The notes below the pieces were generated by a model. The model had not been told where the DNA came from. It did no database searches and saw only the letters and a program-made list of their open reading frames with translations. A DNA stretch of 64,000 nt from NCBI RefSeq assembly GCF_041296385.1, contig NC_091017.1:54620214-54684213 (forward strand). Direction: 5' to 3'. The position numbers were made by a program, and so were the translations under genes. Positions 12,501 through 26,100 of the stretch are shown piece by piece. Positions within the stretch are counted from its first letter, which is position 1; each line of letters begins with the position of its first letter. The stretch comes from Aphelocoma coerulescens. Its lineage: Eukaryota > Chordata > Aves > Passeriformes > Corvidae.

Positions 12501-15500
12501 AGTGAAGCAAGAGTACAGACAGGTGTGCATCACTAGTCATTGGATTTCCTAACAAGCATTAATGGACATAGCAGAACGGCACTACACACACATACATTAT
12601 TGCCATTGTTCAGTGAAAGGTCAGAGGCCTCACATCAGTAGGTATTATGGTCAGTATCTCTTTCCGAGACTTTCTTCCAAGGGCATCTCAAACAAATCAG
12701 AGATTAAATATATTCTGTGGGTTTTATAGCTTTGATTTCTGCTAATCTCCCATGACTGTGTGTGACATGAATGGCATTTTATCTATTAATAGAAAAAGAT
12801 GCAACTAGATACTGTTGGGTGACATTAAAAAAAACCAGTAACTGAAAGAGGGGCTAAATAACCAGGGGCAGTATCTCTTCCCTTTTGCTAATTCAAGCAG
12901 TGATCTTGATGGGTTATTGTATGGTACGTCACATACTCAAGCTTTTAACCTACATACTAGTGGAACTAGATGGAAAAATATAAGATTAGCTTTGCATAAC
13001 ATTCAGCTAGATTCCCTCAATTAAGTATCATCTTCTCCTACTTTCCAAACAGCAAAAAGTTCATTTGCCACAGAAGTTGTCAAACCGACATGATGAAGAT
13101 TTCTTGAGATGTCTCTGATGTAGGCCCCTAAGTGCAAGTGTACAACATGCCTTCCAGAACTCTTTCTACGTGGAGATATCACTCAGCCACAGGTCCTCTG
13201 CAGAGAACAAATCCACAGAGCTGATAACACAATTCTTGGGAAGAAGACAGCTGTCCATCTGGTTTGCCCAGGCTGAATGACACAGTACTGCTCATCAGCA
13301 GATGCCTCCATGAAGGAAAAGACCTCCTTCACCACTAGTCATGTGTGGAAGTTACGTAGGCAGACAGACACAGAAGAAAAATGAATGGATAAAAGAGGAA
13401 AAAGAAGCCCAAGAGAAGTCATAATCTGGTGTTAACTTTTTAGGTTTCTTACACTAAAATTCATAATATGCAATGACTAGCCACACAGCCAGAAAAGGTA
13501 TTAATATGACAATGCTTTAAGCTAGTGCAATAATCGTATAATAGTTTCTTAGGAATAGAAGTGGTACATTCATATAGGGTTATTTTGTTGAGGGTTTTTT
13601 TGAAAGTTCCATTTCTCTAATTCTCAGTTTGGTTTCTGACAGTATCTACAGAAAGAAAACTGGGGGAACTTGCAAGTGTTGTAAACTCCAAGCTGTTAAA
13701 ACTTTCTTCTCCTTATGGTACTCACCTCCCAGTTACTCACTTTTTATCTGGTACCATGTTAGGACATGAAGCAATGCTTGCATCCCTCATGGAATTTAGA
13801 ACATAACTCCATTTTTAAACAATGTAAAACTGGTAAAACTCTGTAGAACAGAGACAAGAACATGGCCAGAAGCTGAATTTTCCATCTTTTCTCTGCAGAG
13901 GAAGAAAATGCTCAAAGAAAAAGTATTATGTTGTTAATTCTTCTGCCTCTTTTCTTGATATTTCAAAGGGGCAACGTATTATGTGAGTTATTTTACTTAT
14001 TTAGTCAAAAAACTTTTGTCAATAAACTGGCACAGAGCAGTGTTATAGGAGTAGAATATTCAGCTTTAGAGTCATGTACCATTAACACAGCATGGATAGG
14101 TATGAGTGTATGCTTGGGTGTGTGCAGAATCTTGAATATCACTCTGTTGAAATAAACTTTGGTGGAAATGGCTTTGAATTCTTGGAAAATCATTTGATCC
14201 AGGAGCATGAAAACTAGACAAACTCTTGCTGAAATCAGTGTACACATCATCCATTTAAGATCAATTGCAAAGAGGGCTATCACCAACCAGCCACAGAGCA
14301 CTACAGAGCAGCCTGAGAGCACTGTTCTGAGTAAACCACGCACATAAATGAAGAGGACTATATTTGGCTTTTGCAGGCCAGAATACTGCCCAGAGCTCTC
14401 CTTGGAACACTTCTTCAAGCTGCAGTGGCTCTTTCAACTGCTACTGTGTCCTGGTATTATAACTGAAAAAAACGCAGCTTCACTACTGAGATCCAAAGTG
14501 TCTAGATTTATTATTTTGTAGTCACAGATGCTTGTTTAATCAAATTGTCTTCTCCTGAAAGACACTCAGTTCCTTTGGATTTTTTAGATGTCTTCTTTTT
14601 CCCTCAGAGGTAGCTTAGCTTGAAACAGTTATCTCTGCCATTCCATGGGATGCATGGCAAGAGTACCATGGCAAGTTTCCCCCGGCCAGCACTCTATCCC
14701 TTTTAGTTTCTCTTTGTCCATTTTGACCTTACTGGTTTCTAAACACATGAAAAAAAGTAGTACTGTAACAACACACGTGAGTGAAAAGCAAAGGAGAGGG
14801 AAGAGCAGATTTACATGCAGAAAATCAATTGTGGCAGCTGAAAAATGTGGCCTAACATAGAGTTTCTAAAATTGTTTGGAAAATCAGGTTCCATTCAATA
14901 AGGAAAGAAATGCAGAATAATAAAAAGTACTTTAAAATATATAAAAATAAGAAAGGATAAAGTGAAAGCATAGTACTTATATCAGTTTTCAGGGTATTTT
15001 GACTTTTCATTTCCTAACTGGTAATTTCATTTAATAATCAAGCATTTCTTTTATTTTTCAAAACTGAAACTTTCAAGAGTAAAAGTAGGAACTTTTTCAA
15101 ACATTGTAAGGAAATATTTGTTCCTAATGGAACAAAAATTTCATGTTGACTTCTATAAAACATGATAACATTTCAGGTTAGCCCAGACCAGATACTTCAG
15201 TTTATTTGTTAAGTTGTTAAATCCAAATCCTATAATTTTATATGTGTAAGTAAAGCTCCTGCCTCTTGCTGTCTTCTTGAGGTATATTGATCAATAAAAA
15301 CATTTATTAACTGTCTTGTTGCCAATTTTCTAAGGTAATAGGACTAAAATTAATTAAATGAAAAGTCTTTATTAAAATAAATATCATCATCTTTAATTCA
15401 TTTATTTTCTTCTAGACATTTTAGGTGTTCTGTAATGATGAGTGGCTTTTACAGGGAAAAAAATGAAGTTTTAATTAGTTTTTTTCTCCTTTTCTGCTAA

Positions 15501-18500
15501 ATTTTTTATAAAAATAGTAATCAATAATGATATCTTTAAAAGCACATAAACCAGCTATCTTATAATGGTTGGAAACTGTTGCAAATGGTTTTCAGGCATG
15601 TGACACAGACTTCAAAAAAAAGAAAAGTATTCGTTTAGGCTATAGTCAAATTTTATTTCACCATTGCAAAGAGCTAATAGCATGCTTTTGGGCATTCCAC
15701 AATTAAAGTTTTCTAAGTCAATTATTTATCCTGTTTGATTTAGTTATAAATGAATTCAGCAGAAACAAATATTCACAATTTCCTAATTACGTTCCTTAGA
15801 AATACGCTACCAAAAATCAACCTTGCATCAAAAAAATCAGAAGTCTGTAAAGTTAAATTTCTTCATTGTCTCCCAGCTTGTAACTAGACACAGCACTGAA
15901 GAAGAGAGAACAGAGGTGAAACTTAGATCAGCCTTCCTCCTGCCATCCATGCAATATTTTGACAGAAAGTTAGACAGGGATCATATCTCTTTCCAGAGTA
16001 TCCAAGTACAGAGAGGCATGATGAAGGAAAAACAAGTTATTTTTGGTCAGAGATCACATGGGGGCAAAAAAAGTCATACCTCTTTCTGCAGCTGGCAAGG
16101 GAAAGACAAATGTAGAAACTACAGGCATAATCTCCTCTAACTAAATGTTTTGAAGTGCTGATTATAAGGGATAGTCACAGGTTTTCAGCTGACTTTTGAA
16201 CTGTCTGCTGAAGTGCTCTTTCAAGTCTGTTTTTTACCCTTAAAGGCGTTTTCTGCAACGAGCTCTTTATCAAGATTTCAGGTCAATGCAGCTGAGTAAC
16301 ACACATATTCCCCAACCATAGCACTATGAAAGGAAAAAGTTCACGTGAACTTCTTCCTTAATGCGAGGGAGAAAACTGAGACAGAAACAAAACCACCACT
16401 TTTTTCTAATCATACATACTGTGACCTTCATGGAATCTTTAAGCACCGGTCTTCCTCTATAAAGCAGGGATAACCTCCACCAGTAACCTGAAATGTACTG
16501 CTAATGTACTTGCTGTGAGTTACTAAAACCTATGACAATGAAAGGGGTAGATTTAATAGGAGTGAATGGAAAGAGAAATAAGTCGTTAAGGGGAGGCTGC
16601 CTTTTCCCTAATACTGCCCAGCTTGGCACAGTCTGCCAATGGCCTGGTACTGCACAGCTGGACTTGCTCCATCATGCATCCCTGAGGGGCAGCGCTGATC
16701 TCACACCTGCCTCCAGAAGCATGTATAGCTGTCTAATGGTGTTGAGAGAGGGCATTAGACCTTACATTCACATTAATTCTATTATACCACTATAAGGTAG
16801 TTTCAAATGAGTACAATTAGAACATAAGAGGGAAAAATCTATCTAAGGCACAGCATTAAATTTTAATAGGGAGTTATACTTGTCTGCATTTTATAGTGAA
16901 AAGCTATTACTGCAGAGGGACTGGCCACTTTTAGTTTCCTTTAGGCCTTTGAGCAAAATATGGGTCTGTATCATGAATTACCTAACTTAGAAGCAAAAGT
17001 GTGTTGTCAAGACCCTTTACATTTTTGTTTAGGAGCCTGAAACTGCATGCCTCAATAACAAGCATCTTTTTTACATTATCGACAGCCAGAGAAATACTAA
17101 AAATGTGAAACGTGTTTGCATCCCTGACTATCCACAGGCATTGTGAAAAGGAGCATCCATTTTTGGGGGGGTACCTCTCTGTAGTCAATCATATTAATTT
17201 CTGTCAGCTTCACTTGACACATGGAATAATTGTTACCTTTAACCTGCTAGATCTACTTGGATTAAATTGTCAGGAAGAAATTGGTAAAGGAAGTATACAG
17301 CAGATAATTTCTTTACCTCCTTTAATGCTTTTAAAGAAAACTAGACTGTCCTTGAAAACAGCTCACAGAGAACTGTCTTCTTGTGGAATTAAAGCCAGTC
17401 AAGTGATGCTCCCTCTGAACTATGCATTATCCAAGTAGGACCTGATCCTGTCCTCAAGCCCACAGCCATCTTGAATTCATTCTCCTTAACCAAAATTTCA
17501 TATACGAATGTAGGCATATGGCAGACTCCAGAGCATCTCCCAGAGAAAGAGTTCACACTCTATGTGACTATGGTGTTTTGCCATAATCCTAAATCTGACT
17601 TCATACAATCTGAATAAATCTTGAATGGGCCAACAGAAGCTGAGAGTCAAACCCTTTAGCTCACCCAGTACACTTATCTGGGGCTTTTTTTCCCTTTAAG
17701 TTTCTAATACACAACAACACTGAGAATTAAAGTATTCAGATCACACATTTTGACATACTGCCTCTACCCAATCTCCAAAAACCTGTTTTTCTTTTCACTT
17801 CACTTCAGTATCAGTATATACATAGTCAGAAGGTCCCAAATTTTGCAGTGTCTTTAGCAAAAATGAAAAAGAAAACCAAATCAGGATGAGGTTGATAAAT
17901 CTGAAGCAAAGTCCAAGCTTCTGCCAGTCAGGTAAAGTGCACAAATTTTTCAAGGTTTCTCCTACTTTCTACTCAGACACTTCAGTGAGCCCTTATAGCC
18001 TTTTCTCACAATAACCAGAAAGAACTTCATGTTCCAAATGTGGCAGTTGAGAAAGCTTTGCAGTCACACTATCACTTGAACTATTGTGCTTCAGCTTCTC
18101 TTCCAGCAGGTGACAGATGCTATTCTCTGTATATTTGTTTCTGCCTAGGTATCACCCTCCATTCCCATTTTCCATTTATTGAAAGTGCTTGAAGGAGATC
18201 ACTTGGAAGTCCAGTATATAGTGCCAATAAATAAAAAAATGTCCAGAAGAGATTGAAAATTTGGGATCTAAGTCACAGTTCAAACCTTTCCCAACTATAT
18301 GTGTTCATACAGCATTCAAATGTTGAGACTAACCCAGTAAACACACATATTCCTAGACGAATCACAAGTGGAGCATCATTTTTCATCTGGAAAACTCATT
18401 TACTGATCTGTTTCCCATGACAGCTTTTCTACCATTATCATATTGTGTGCTATCTTACTACAAATCAAGAACTACCCCATTTGAATGAGAATAGAGGTGA

Positions 18501-21500
18501 TCTCAAAGACAGCAGGAGCTGATTTATTTAAAAAATATATGTATTAGGTGAAAAATTAATGAGAGCATTTTCTTTCCATGCCACAGGGCTTCTGGTTCAT
18601 TTGGCCACACTCACATTTTGCTGCAGCATGCTGTTGGTCCTATGTGCAGTCGGGCACTGTGCATCTTCAGATTGTGGCTACTCTAGGCAGGAACTAAAAG
18701 AAAAACTATGCTGAATTTCAAGTTAGTTTCCAGGATTCTATTTAATGTTGGTGTTTTACACACTTTACTGCTTGGAGCACAGAAACACAACTGCCCTTGC
18801 TCTACCCAATGTGCTGGTCAGAGTTAAGGAAACATATATGTGAATCCAGTAAAGAAAAAATTAAAAAATTACTGGGTTTCAACATTAAAAGTGTTCTGTA
18901 CACTGTGTGCCAGGGGGCTGGTATTCATTCTGCTTCAGATTTTGCATTCCTGCCGATCCCAGAGTCATTGAAACTGCCAGCTAATCACACAGCCCCATAC
19001 TCAGAGAAAATCCATCCAGCCTCTGACTCCACAACCCCAGGTCTGACTAAACGTTCTTCCTTCACAATATTTCCAAATTTTAATAATATTTTGCTTTTTA
19101 ACCCACTAAAGTTACTTTCTGAAGCAATTTTCTTGTCCTGACAGCACTCAACAACTCCAGTCTCCCTTTATTTTCTAACAGGAGCCTCATGCTCTACTTC
19201 CCCGCTGAGCTTCACACTGACCACAACCGCTTCAGCTTCCTGCCCGTTGCATTTGCTGCACTGTCTCCTCAGCATCATCTAGGCAAGGATTTGTCTTATA
19301 AATCCTTATCTGTCAAGCCATAGCTTTTCTTTTCTACCAGGAATCCACTGAGACAAGATTGGGACTTATCTGCGTGGAGCTTCCCATCACTAATTATAAT
19401 CAAAAAAGTTGTACAAAACAAGGATGTCAGTAACAGTTGGTTATGAATTTTTAATTCATCCATAACAGAAAAAAAAATCTGAGGAACAAAAGCATAAATG
19501 ACTATAAGGTAGGTCTAAAAAACAGTGCAGCTCTGTAATTCCAAGACATGCTTCTTTGTTAAAGTCAGACAATAACACACAGCACAAGCCGTAGACAATA
19601 GCCACTTCTGCTTACACGTGTCTAAAATGACCCTAATTGCTTGTCTCTCTTGTTTGTATAGTGTTTGGAAGGTAAAATGGATGTCTTTGGTTATAAAAGT
19701 TATTAAAACAGATTAGCTTGGGAATGTCAAAAAAATCTCTCTTCTCTGGTGTTTAACAGTCACAGGTGTGTGACCTCAGATAGGTCTCCCCCACACAAAC
19801 GTGCTTCCTCACATGACTGCAGATCTTGCAAGTTACTTCCTGCTTGTCCCAGCTTCCAGGTTTTCTCAATGAAACACAAATAGCTCAAATAGTATGTCAG
19901 TACATATCTGCCAACTGAGCTCCTCATCCCAGCCCCTCTGTTACGCTACCACAGCTGCAGTGAGGAGCCTGAGAGATTGTGATCCATGGAGGCAGGAACA
20001 GATCCATCCATCCTAAGTGAGAATGAGAAGGGGAGTCATAAAGCAAAAGACAGAATATCCTCTTACGTGATAAAAGTTATTAGTAACACCCAGGTCATGA
20101 GGAGGAGAGGCACAGCACAGGGAGTGTGGCAGCAGCACTTTCTCAAGTGTGTTCTCTTTAGGAGAGGTAGAAGTGGCCCTTACCTCCAATACAGACAAAT
20201 TGCAAAGATGGTTGTAGCAGAAAGGATATGTATGTATAGACAAGAACAAAATTTGCATTGCCTATGTATACAGCACATTGTGGACTATAGAAAAGTATGT
20301 AAGATTTTTTTTAAAAATGCAGTTAGTATCGTCACAAGTCAGCTAAAAAGCTTTTTCAGCAGAAAAAAAAAATACATTCAGCTAGCTCTATGTGTTACCA
20401 AGGCATAATGCCAATACCTGGAAATCAAAATAAGAGTGAAGATAAGGCACTAGAAAACTCTCTGAGCTACTGCTTTTAAGTCATCTCTGTGACATTTAGC
20501 ATGCAGCCTTCCCTTGCTCTCTCACAAACCTCAAATTCCATATTTTTCATGAGAAAAGATAGAAAAGAAGGGGAACTGGAGACAAGAATAATCCCTTTTC
20601 TTCTGCAAAACAGGTAAAATCTTTACGTTCTGGTAATCCTTCATCTAGTCTTCCCAATTCTCATGCATAAACAATAATACACACAACACCAAAGTTCCAT
20701 CTGCTAGCACGGCTGTTAACAGCTGCCAATTATTTTATGCAAGATAAATTGTGGCTTTCACATGTTCTTAAAAGAAAAAAAAATAGATGAGAAAAGAATA
20801 TTTTGTCTTATTCATCTCTGTTTTGTCTTTATCTGTTGAAATACAACAGTTTCTGTTTTCTCAGCCTCCAGCAATTAGAGTCAGTATCTGAAATGCTGGA
20901 GATGGTTTCCCTCAAATCTTTTATTGCATTTTGTGCTATTTTTCTATCAACAGCCACTTTTCTTGCACAATCCTTTTTATAAACATGGAATAATCTTAGG
21001 ATTTTGGAGGAAACAATTCTGCACCTATCATGTACAGTTTAGCTTATAGACCAATTTGGGAAAGCAGAAAGAAACATTTATTTTGAAGAATAACTATTCT
21101 CCCATTGCTAGCAAAATATATCTAATCTGAAACACATTGACTTGTTTTTATAGTTACACAAAACAAATATAAAATTTAAAATTGCTGCTCTAAATGGCTC
21201 ATATAGACATATTCTGCCTTTTTAATTATAAAATCATTAACACTTTATCTCAAACTATTTTATTACACTGCTTTTATGTAACATAGTAAAAAAATAGAGA
21301 AAATGTTTCTTCTTGTAGAAAAGTTAACTTTTCAGTAAGTTTTAAGGAAAATCCAGATCTATGTGGAAACCATTTTCTTTCACAAAAAGGCAGAGTACTT
21401 TTTGAATATTAAGCCTCTTCCTCAAATTTTAGCAATTTCAGATACAAACAGGTGATCTTGTCATTTTCCATGTTGTTGGCATGTATTGTACTGATGTTTT

Positions 21501-22137
21501 TCTTTTTTATATATATCTATTCTAATCCTTACTGCCTTCATAAATTTTCTGCCTTTGTCCCGTGTTATCCAAAACCAGATGGCCATCTCAGATCTCAGAC
21601 AGAAATTGATTATTCTGTGGTGGTAGAATTATTTCCACTTCATTTCCCTTTTTTTCTGCTCATGTCAAAAGAAAAGGCTAAAACCAGAATTCAGGATTTA
21701 TTTTCACCTGTTTCTGAGCAAATTGATATAATTTAAAACTAATTATAATTTAAGTCTCCACACCCTGCTTCTCTCAGTTAAAATAAGTGAGCATATTTTA
21801 TTTTTAATTCAAATAAGATGCTTAAGTTACCACAAATAGCCACGTTCCTTGCAAGATTCAGTTTGTTTTCAGAAAGGAAATGCATGTCTCTTATCATTAG
21901 CATCAGGCAAAACAGCACAAGCTTACTCTATACTGTTGACATACATGAGTGCTTCATTTTGGTGGGGAAAAACCCTCTGGACAGGTTATGTTTATTGTCC
22001 TCCAATTCTTGATTTTTTGTTAAGACTGACATTCAAGATGTATTACACATGTAAAAATACTGGGTGCTTTATGGATACTTTAGATCAAAAGTTCACAGTC
22101 TGACCTCAATAGACCTGGGTCTAGCTATCACAAGTGT
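9546..22137. other. Long unique AT-rich stretch, no gene recognised
   Basis: About 12.6 kb with no recognised full element. The longest open frames are 140 codons (19986-20408, plus) and 137 codons (14005-14418, minus). Neither shows a family motif in frame, and the second overlaps a possible CR1 scrap (14170-14280). AT-rich segments at about 11280-11520, 12000-12220 and 14880-15800 contain many ATTA/TAAT cores. Slightly GC-richer patches lie at about 11000-11180, 13050-13350 and 16560-16700. A short direct repeat of CATGGCAAG occurs at about 14653-14675. No RNA gene was seen. Confidence 0.55.
14170..14280 (-). mobile_element. Possible CR1 reverse transcriptase scrap
   Basis: On the minus strand one frame reads DDVYTDFSKSLSSFHAPG, close in pattern to the CR1 reverse transcriptase motif A region (Y-L-D-F-S-K-A-F-D-x-V-S-H). 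The Asp of motif A is retained in this reading, but flanking sequence cannot be followed with confidence. A 137-codon hydrophobic frame overlaps it in another phase. The match is short and could be chance. Confidence 0.35.
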
Positions 22138-22199
22138 GATGGAACTGATGGAACTGGAGATCTCAGGTGGTCCTTATCCAACCCAATAAATTGTTCTTA
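22138..22199 (+). mobile_element. Probable CR1 3' tail scrap
   Basis: GATGGAACTGGAGATCTCAG followed by GGTGGTCCTTATCCAACCCAA resembles the sense CR1 3' end (GGAACTGGATGATCTTAAGGTCCCTTCCAACCCAAA), with an insertion or deletion and the ATTCTATGA repeat replaced by AATTGTTCTTA. It is short and degraded. Confidence 0.4.
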
Positions 22200-22914
22200 A
22201 AACCTGGAAGTAAAATAAACCTTTTTTTACTGTTTTAAAGATCAGGAAGAATTCTAAAAGCAAAAGCAAGTATTAATGACACAAACTAAGAAGTGAAAGG
22301 ATGACATCATTCCACCTCATCACTTCACAGCATAAAGACTTTAAAACTTACAGAATACCTGACAACAATGAAAGTGTCCTCGGTCTGGACAACTGTTTCA
22401 CTGCAAAAGCCATCAAAGCCCTCACATCAAGAAAACAACTCGCCCCCATAACACCCTGGAATCTGGGGAAAATACAACTCTTTTGCTCTCTACTGGTGGA
22501 ATAGCAATGTAGCATGCTGCAAATCAAAAGCTGGTTGGCAGACTTTTTGACTGAGGATTCCTTGTCTTCTCCCTCAAGACATCAGTGATACACAAGCTGT
22601 GTGCTACAGTTTGCATTGTTCGAAGTATCTTGGAAGTACTTAGTCTTCAAGGCTAAGAAAACTTCTGAATATGGTCCAGACACACACTCAAGTCTCAGAA
22701 ATGTGAAAACAAAATTTTAAAAAGACCTTAATTACTTTTTTAAAAACTCATAGCAGCTGAGTAAGTCTCTTGAGAGACAGTTCTTGATTTCAGAGCAATT
22801 ATTGTTGTTTCCTATTAGCAAAAGGAAAGTACAAGAGCATTCAGGAATATTGATAGTACACGGCAATCCCTTGGGTCAACACCTAGCTGTGTACTTGGTG
22901 TCAACAAGAGGGAT

Positions 22915-23105
22915 TTGATTTTACGACCTCTGAGGATCAAGGCCTGAAAGGCAGAGACAGCATTAACCCAAATGCATGGGACAAAAACATCTTTACCAAC
23001 AAGCTGGCCAGCCTGGTGAGGAGAGCTTTAGACTAGGAATAATGCAGAGGGAAGACAACAACCCACAATCAGGTGAAAAAGCAGTGGATTTGACTGACAA
23101 GTGAC
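22915..23105 (+). mobile_element. Possible CR1 5'-region fragment
   Basis: The segment contains a long run of G/A-rich, GC-balanced sequence unlike the surroundings, including CCAGCCTGGTGAGGAGAGCT followed by TTAGACTAGG. A GAGAGCTTTAAACTAG-type stretch occurs at the start of the CR1 endonuclease fragment at 46,820 in this same window, so the two may derive from the same 5' part of CR1, upstream of the endonuclease. No frame is open and ends are uncertain. Confidence 0.35.
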
Positions 23106-26100
23106 CATTATTCATGTGCCTCCAGATGGGTAATCAGTCATGAAATTTATGGTCATTCTTTCCTTTCTGCCAGTGTGCCTGAGTCACAGTGATGCTTCTA
23201 CAGGGTGCACAATGGAAGTCTAGGATTTCCTGGTTCAACTTTGACAGGGCTATGTACACAGATCCCCAGAGTTTTGCTACAATCTAATATACAGCATAAA
23301 TAATTTTCAAGTTCAATCGACAAATTGCTTTTCTGTTCAGACTTAGGAGATTTTCAGTGAACAGCCACCAATGCCTTCATAGGTTACCCTAGTTTTCTCA
23401 GTATTTCTTGCAGTTATTCAGAGTTCTGACACTTTTGATCTTATCACATCTGATATCAGAGACTCCATCAAATCATCTAAGGACTGCTTTATTGGTGATC
23501 TGATGCTCAAAGATTGCAACTGTTGCTAGCAATATCAAATCAAGCACGAAAAAGAAAAAGAGAATGACAAGATGGTCAGTGAGGAGTGAATTTCCAAACT
23601 CAGCAGAGTCATGTGGACTGAAAGTTTTCCCCTTTCTCATATAAAAGATCACATACACACAGCTGAAGGCAACAAAACTAGTCAGGCTTAGGCATCTCAG
23701 CAGGTCTGCACTAGTTCTGTTTAAACTTGAGTTGGACAAAATGCATATGCTGTCATTTACTATCAGTTTGTTCTGGTTCCTTGGTCCTTTCCAAATACCT
23801 GACCATTCCCTAACATCTTTTTAAACTGTCATTAGATGTCTACCCATTATCCATTTCACAGTACACCCTGATTTGGCTTTTCCAATTTAAATTTTTTTTT
23901 AATCTCTCTTAAAAGAGAAATTAAGCCTAACTGCAGGTCTAACTTAGCTGCAGTTTGTTTACAATCTTTGAATACACCTTTAGTTTCATAGTACCTCAAG
24001 CATTTTTTAAAATATCTCAAGTAAATTACTGCTCCACTAATTTTACTTCCAGTAAATTAAGACCCTTGCATTTGAGAAATTTCAAAGCCTCTACACAAAA
24101 CTACAGCTATGCTTGAGAACAGAGTAAGACCACATGTAGCAACTCTTAAAAATGAGATAAAACTTTGAAGGAGGGAAAGTTTTCAGCAAGAAAATGTTAA
24201 TTCATGTGTTCTGAAAAAAGAACATATTTAATCCAAATAATCAGAAAACATCCAGGATGCCCAAGGGCAAACTAATTTATGCTCTCAGTTACTACCATGC
24301 CAAGCACAGCCAGTGTTTTATGTTACTGTTAGGAGGAATACTGTTACACAGAAATACATTACATTTCCAGAGTGAAAGTAAACTCAATATATTCTATAAA
24401 AACAGGTCCTATAGATTGACACCGAGTTTCAGACTCTCAGGAACTCAAGTCAGATCGTATGAGCTCTACCAATGTCTTAATTCTTTTTTCGCAGTACATA
24501 AAAATAAAAGATGCTGATCAATCTGGTATCCTGCAGTAAGCACAAACCTACAGTAACAACTTAAATGTGTGCAAAGACCTAATCAAAAGCATCTTGCTCA
24601 TGTAAAGAGTAACTTACTCAATGTAAATCAGCACTAAGCAGCTGGCTGACTTTGAGCCTAAGTTTTCCATCCCCTTTCACTGCAGCAGAGGGAGAATTGG
24701 GACAGTTTAAAAAAACCCAAGCACATCTCAGAACTAGAAGATGGAAAAATAGAGTGGCTACCTTTTACACTTAATACAATGGAGTTTGATTAAAATTTCT
24801 GTAATAAGACACCATTTTCTTAAAAAATTTATCTCTCACTGAAAATAATCTCTTTTTTTTTGCATAAGTATGTGTTCAGCAAGATACAATTAAGCAGCTA
24901 CATCTCTCCCTTCTAAAATCTGTTTGAGCTCTTGCTTATTTTCTTAGTATTGAAGTGCCAAACTCAGGAAAAACGTCACTCAGTTCATTGTGTAGAGAGG
25001 AAAACAATGGAAGAAACATAAAGGTTTAGGTACAGTTCCAAAAACTCCATGTTACATCTTTCTTACCACTGACTAGACTTGCCATATAAACTTATGTAGA
25101 CACAGAAATTATTGCATGTATTTCTCATGCTAATGCTTATACTTAAACATCTCTGTACATTCAACTCTTGCAAATCTAAGGAGTATATAAAATGAAGAAC
25201 TAATCTAGGGCGGGTAGCCTAAGCCTATGAGTTAAAGGTGGTCCAAGCGGGAAAGTTTTTATTTAAGGTATGTTCTTCTTTGGTATGCATAATTTTAAAA
25301 TATTTTTTAGTATAGGTCACATTTTAAGATGCTGTCCAGTAGGCAAAAGTTGCACAGCTTTGGGGAATTCAACTTTTGTTTTTTCAGTAAATGTCTCTGT
25401 GTCATGCCATTCTTCACCCTGCCTCATAGAATGACAAGCTGCTCTCTGGAAAGCAGTCAATGTGCAGTGCAAAAGACTGATGTTTGACTCCTTTCTTGGA
25501 CTTTCAACAGGGAATGAGAATAAAAAAGCCCTGAAAGGACAAGAGAAAAAAAGGTATAATGTCATGATTAAGGTGACAGAACACTGCCTAAGGGAACCAT
25601 AGTTGCTGGGCAAGTAACTTTAGCTAAAGGTTTTGAATGTGCACTCTATTTTTCAAATGCTTGACTTGCAATATTTGCCTAATCTACCCCCTGAAAATGT
25701 TTGAATCCAGTCACATGCATAAACATTGTTCTTACTTGAAGTATAAAGAGCTTAAGTTTTCTTAGTGAAATCTGATTTGTTGGCTGCTTAACTGTACAAG
25801 CATTCGTAAAGTGTAACTTATTAAGGCTAAAAACATTTCAAACCTGATGGAGAACATTGTGGTACAGAAGCCAGATTGGAAAGGAAGCAGATGTGTCTAA
25901 GCTGCTGAATTGTATTAACCCCCAAAGCAGGCAGCAGCAAAAAAAAATGCCTTTGGCTGTGGTCCCTGACCTGCGGTACTTGACACAAGCCAAAGTCATG
26001 ACAGAGACTGTTGTGTTTTGAGTCTAAGGGATTGAATTCCAGTATTTGAGGAAGTCTCCTGGCAGTTTAAGTTACTGGCAGGGGAGGAGTCTCCAGTGCC

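Noticed and set aside
15823..16140. 105-codon open frame on the plus strand
   Set aside because: No motif and not flanked by convincing splice sites.
18797..19141. 114-codon open frame on the plus strand
   Set aside because: No family motif; composition is that of random translation.
19986..20408. 140-codon open frame on the plus strand
   Set aside because: No recognisable domain, low-complexity ending and no splice or promoter context. Frames of this length are expected by chance in 64 kb read six ways.
23473..23739. Minus-strand frame with two hydrophobic stretches resembling a membrane protein
   Set aside because: Hydrophobic runs arise readily from T-rich codons; no family match and no splice support.
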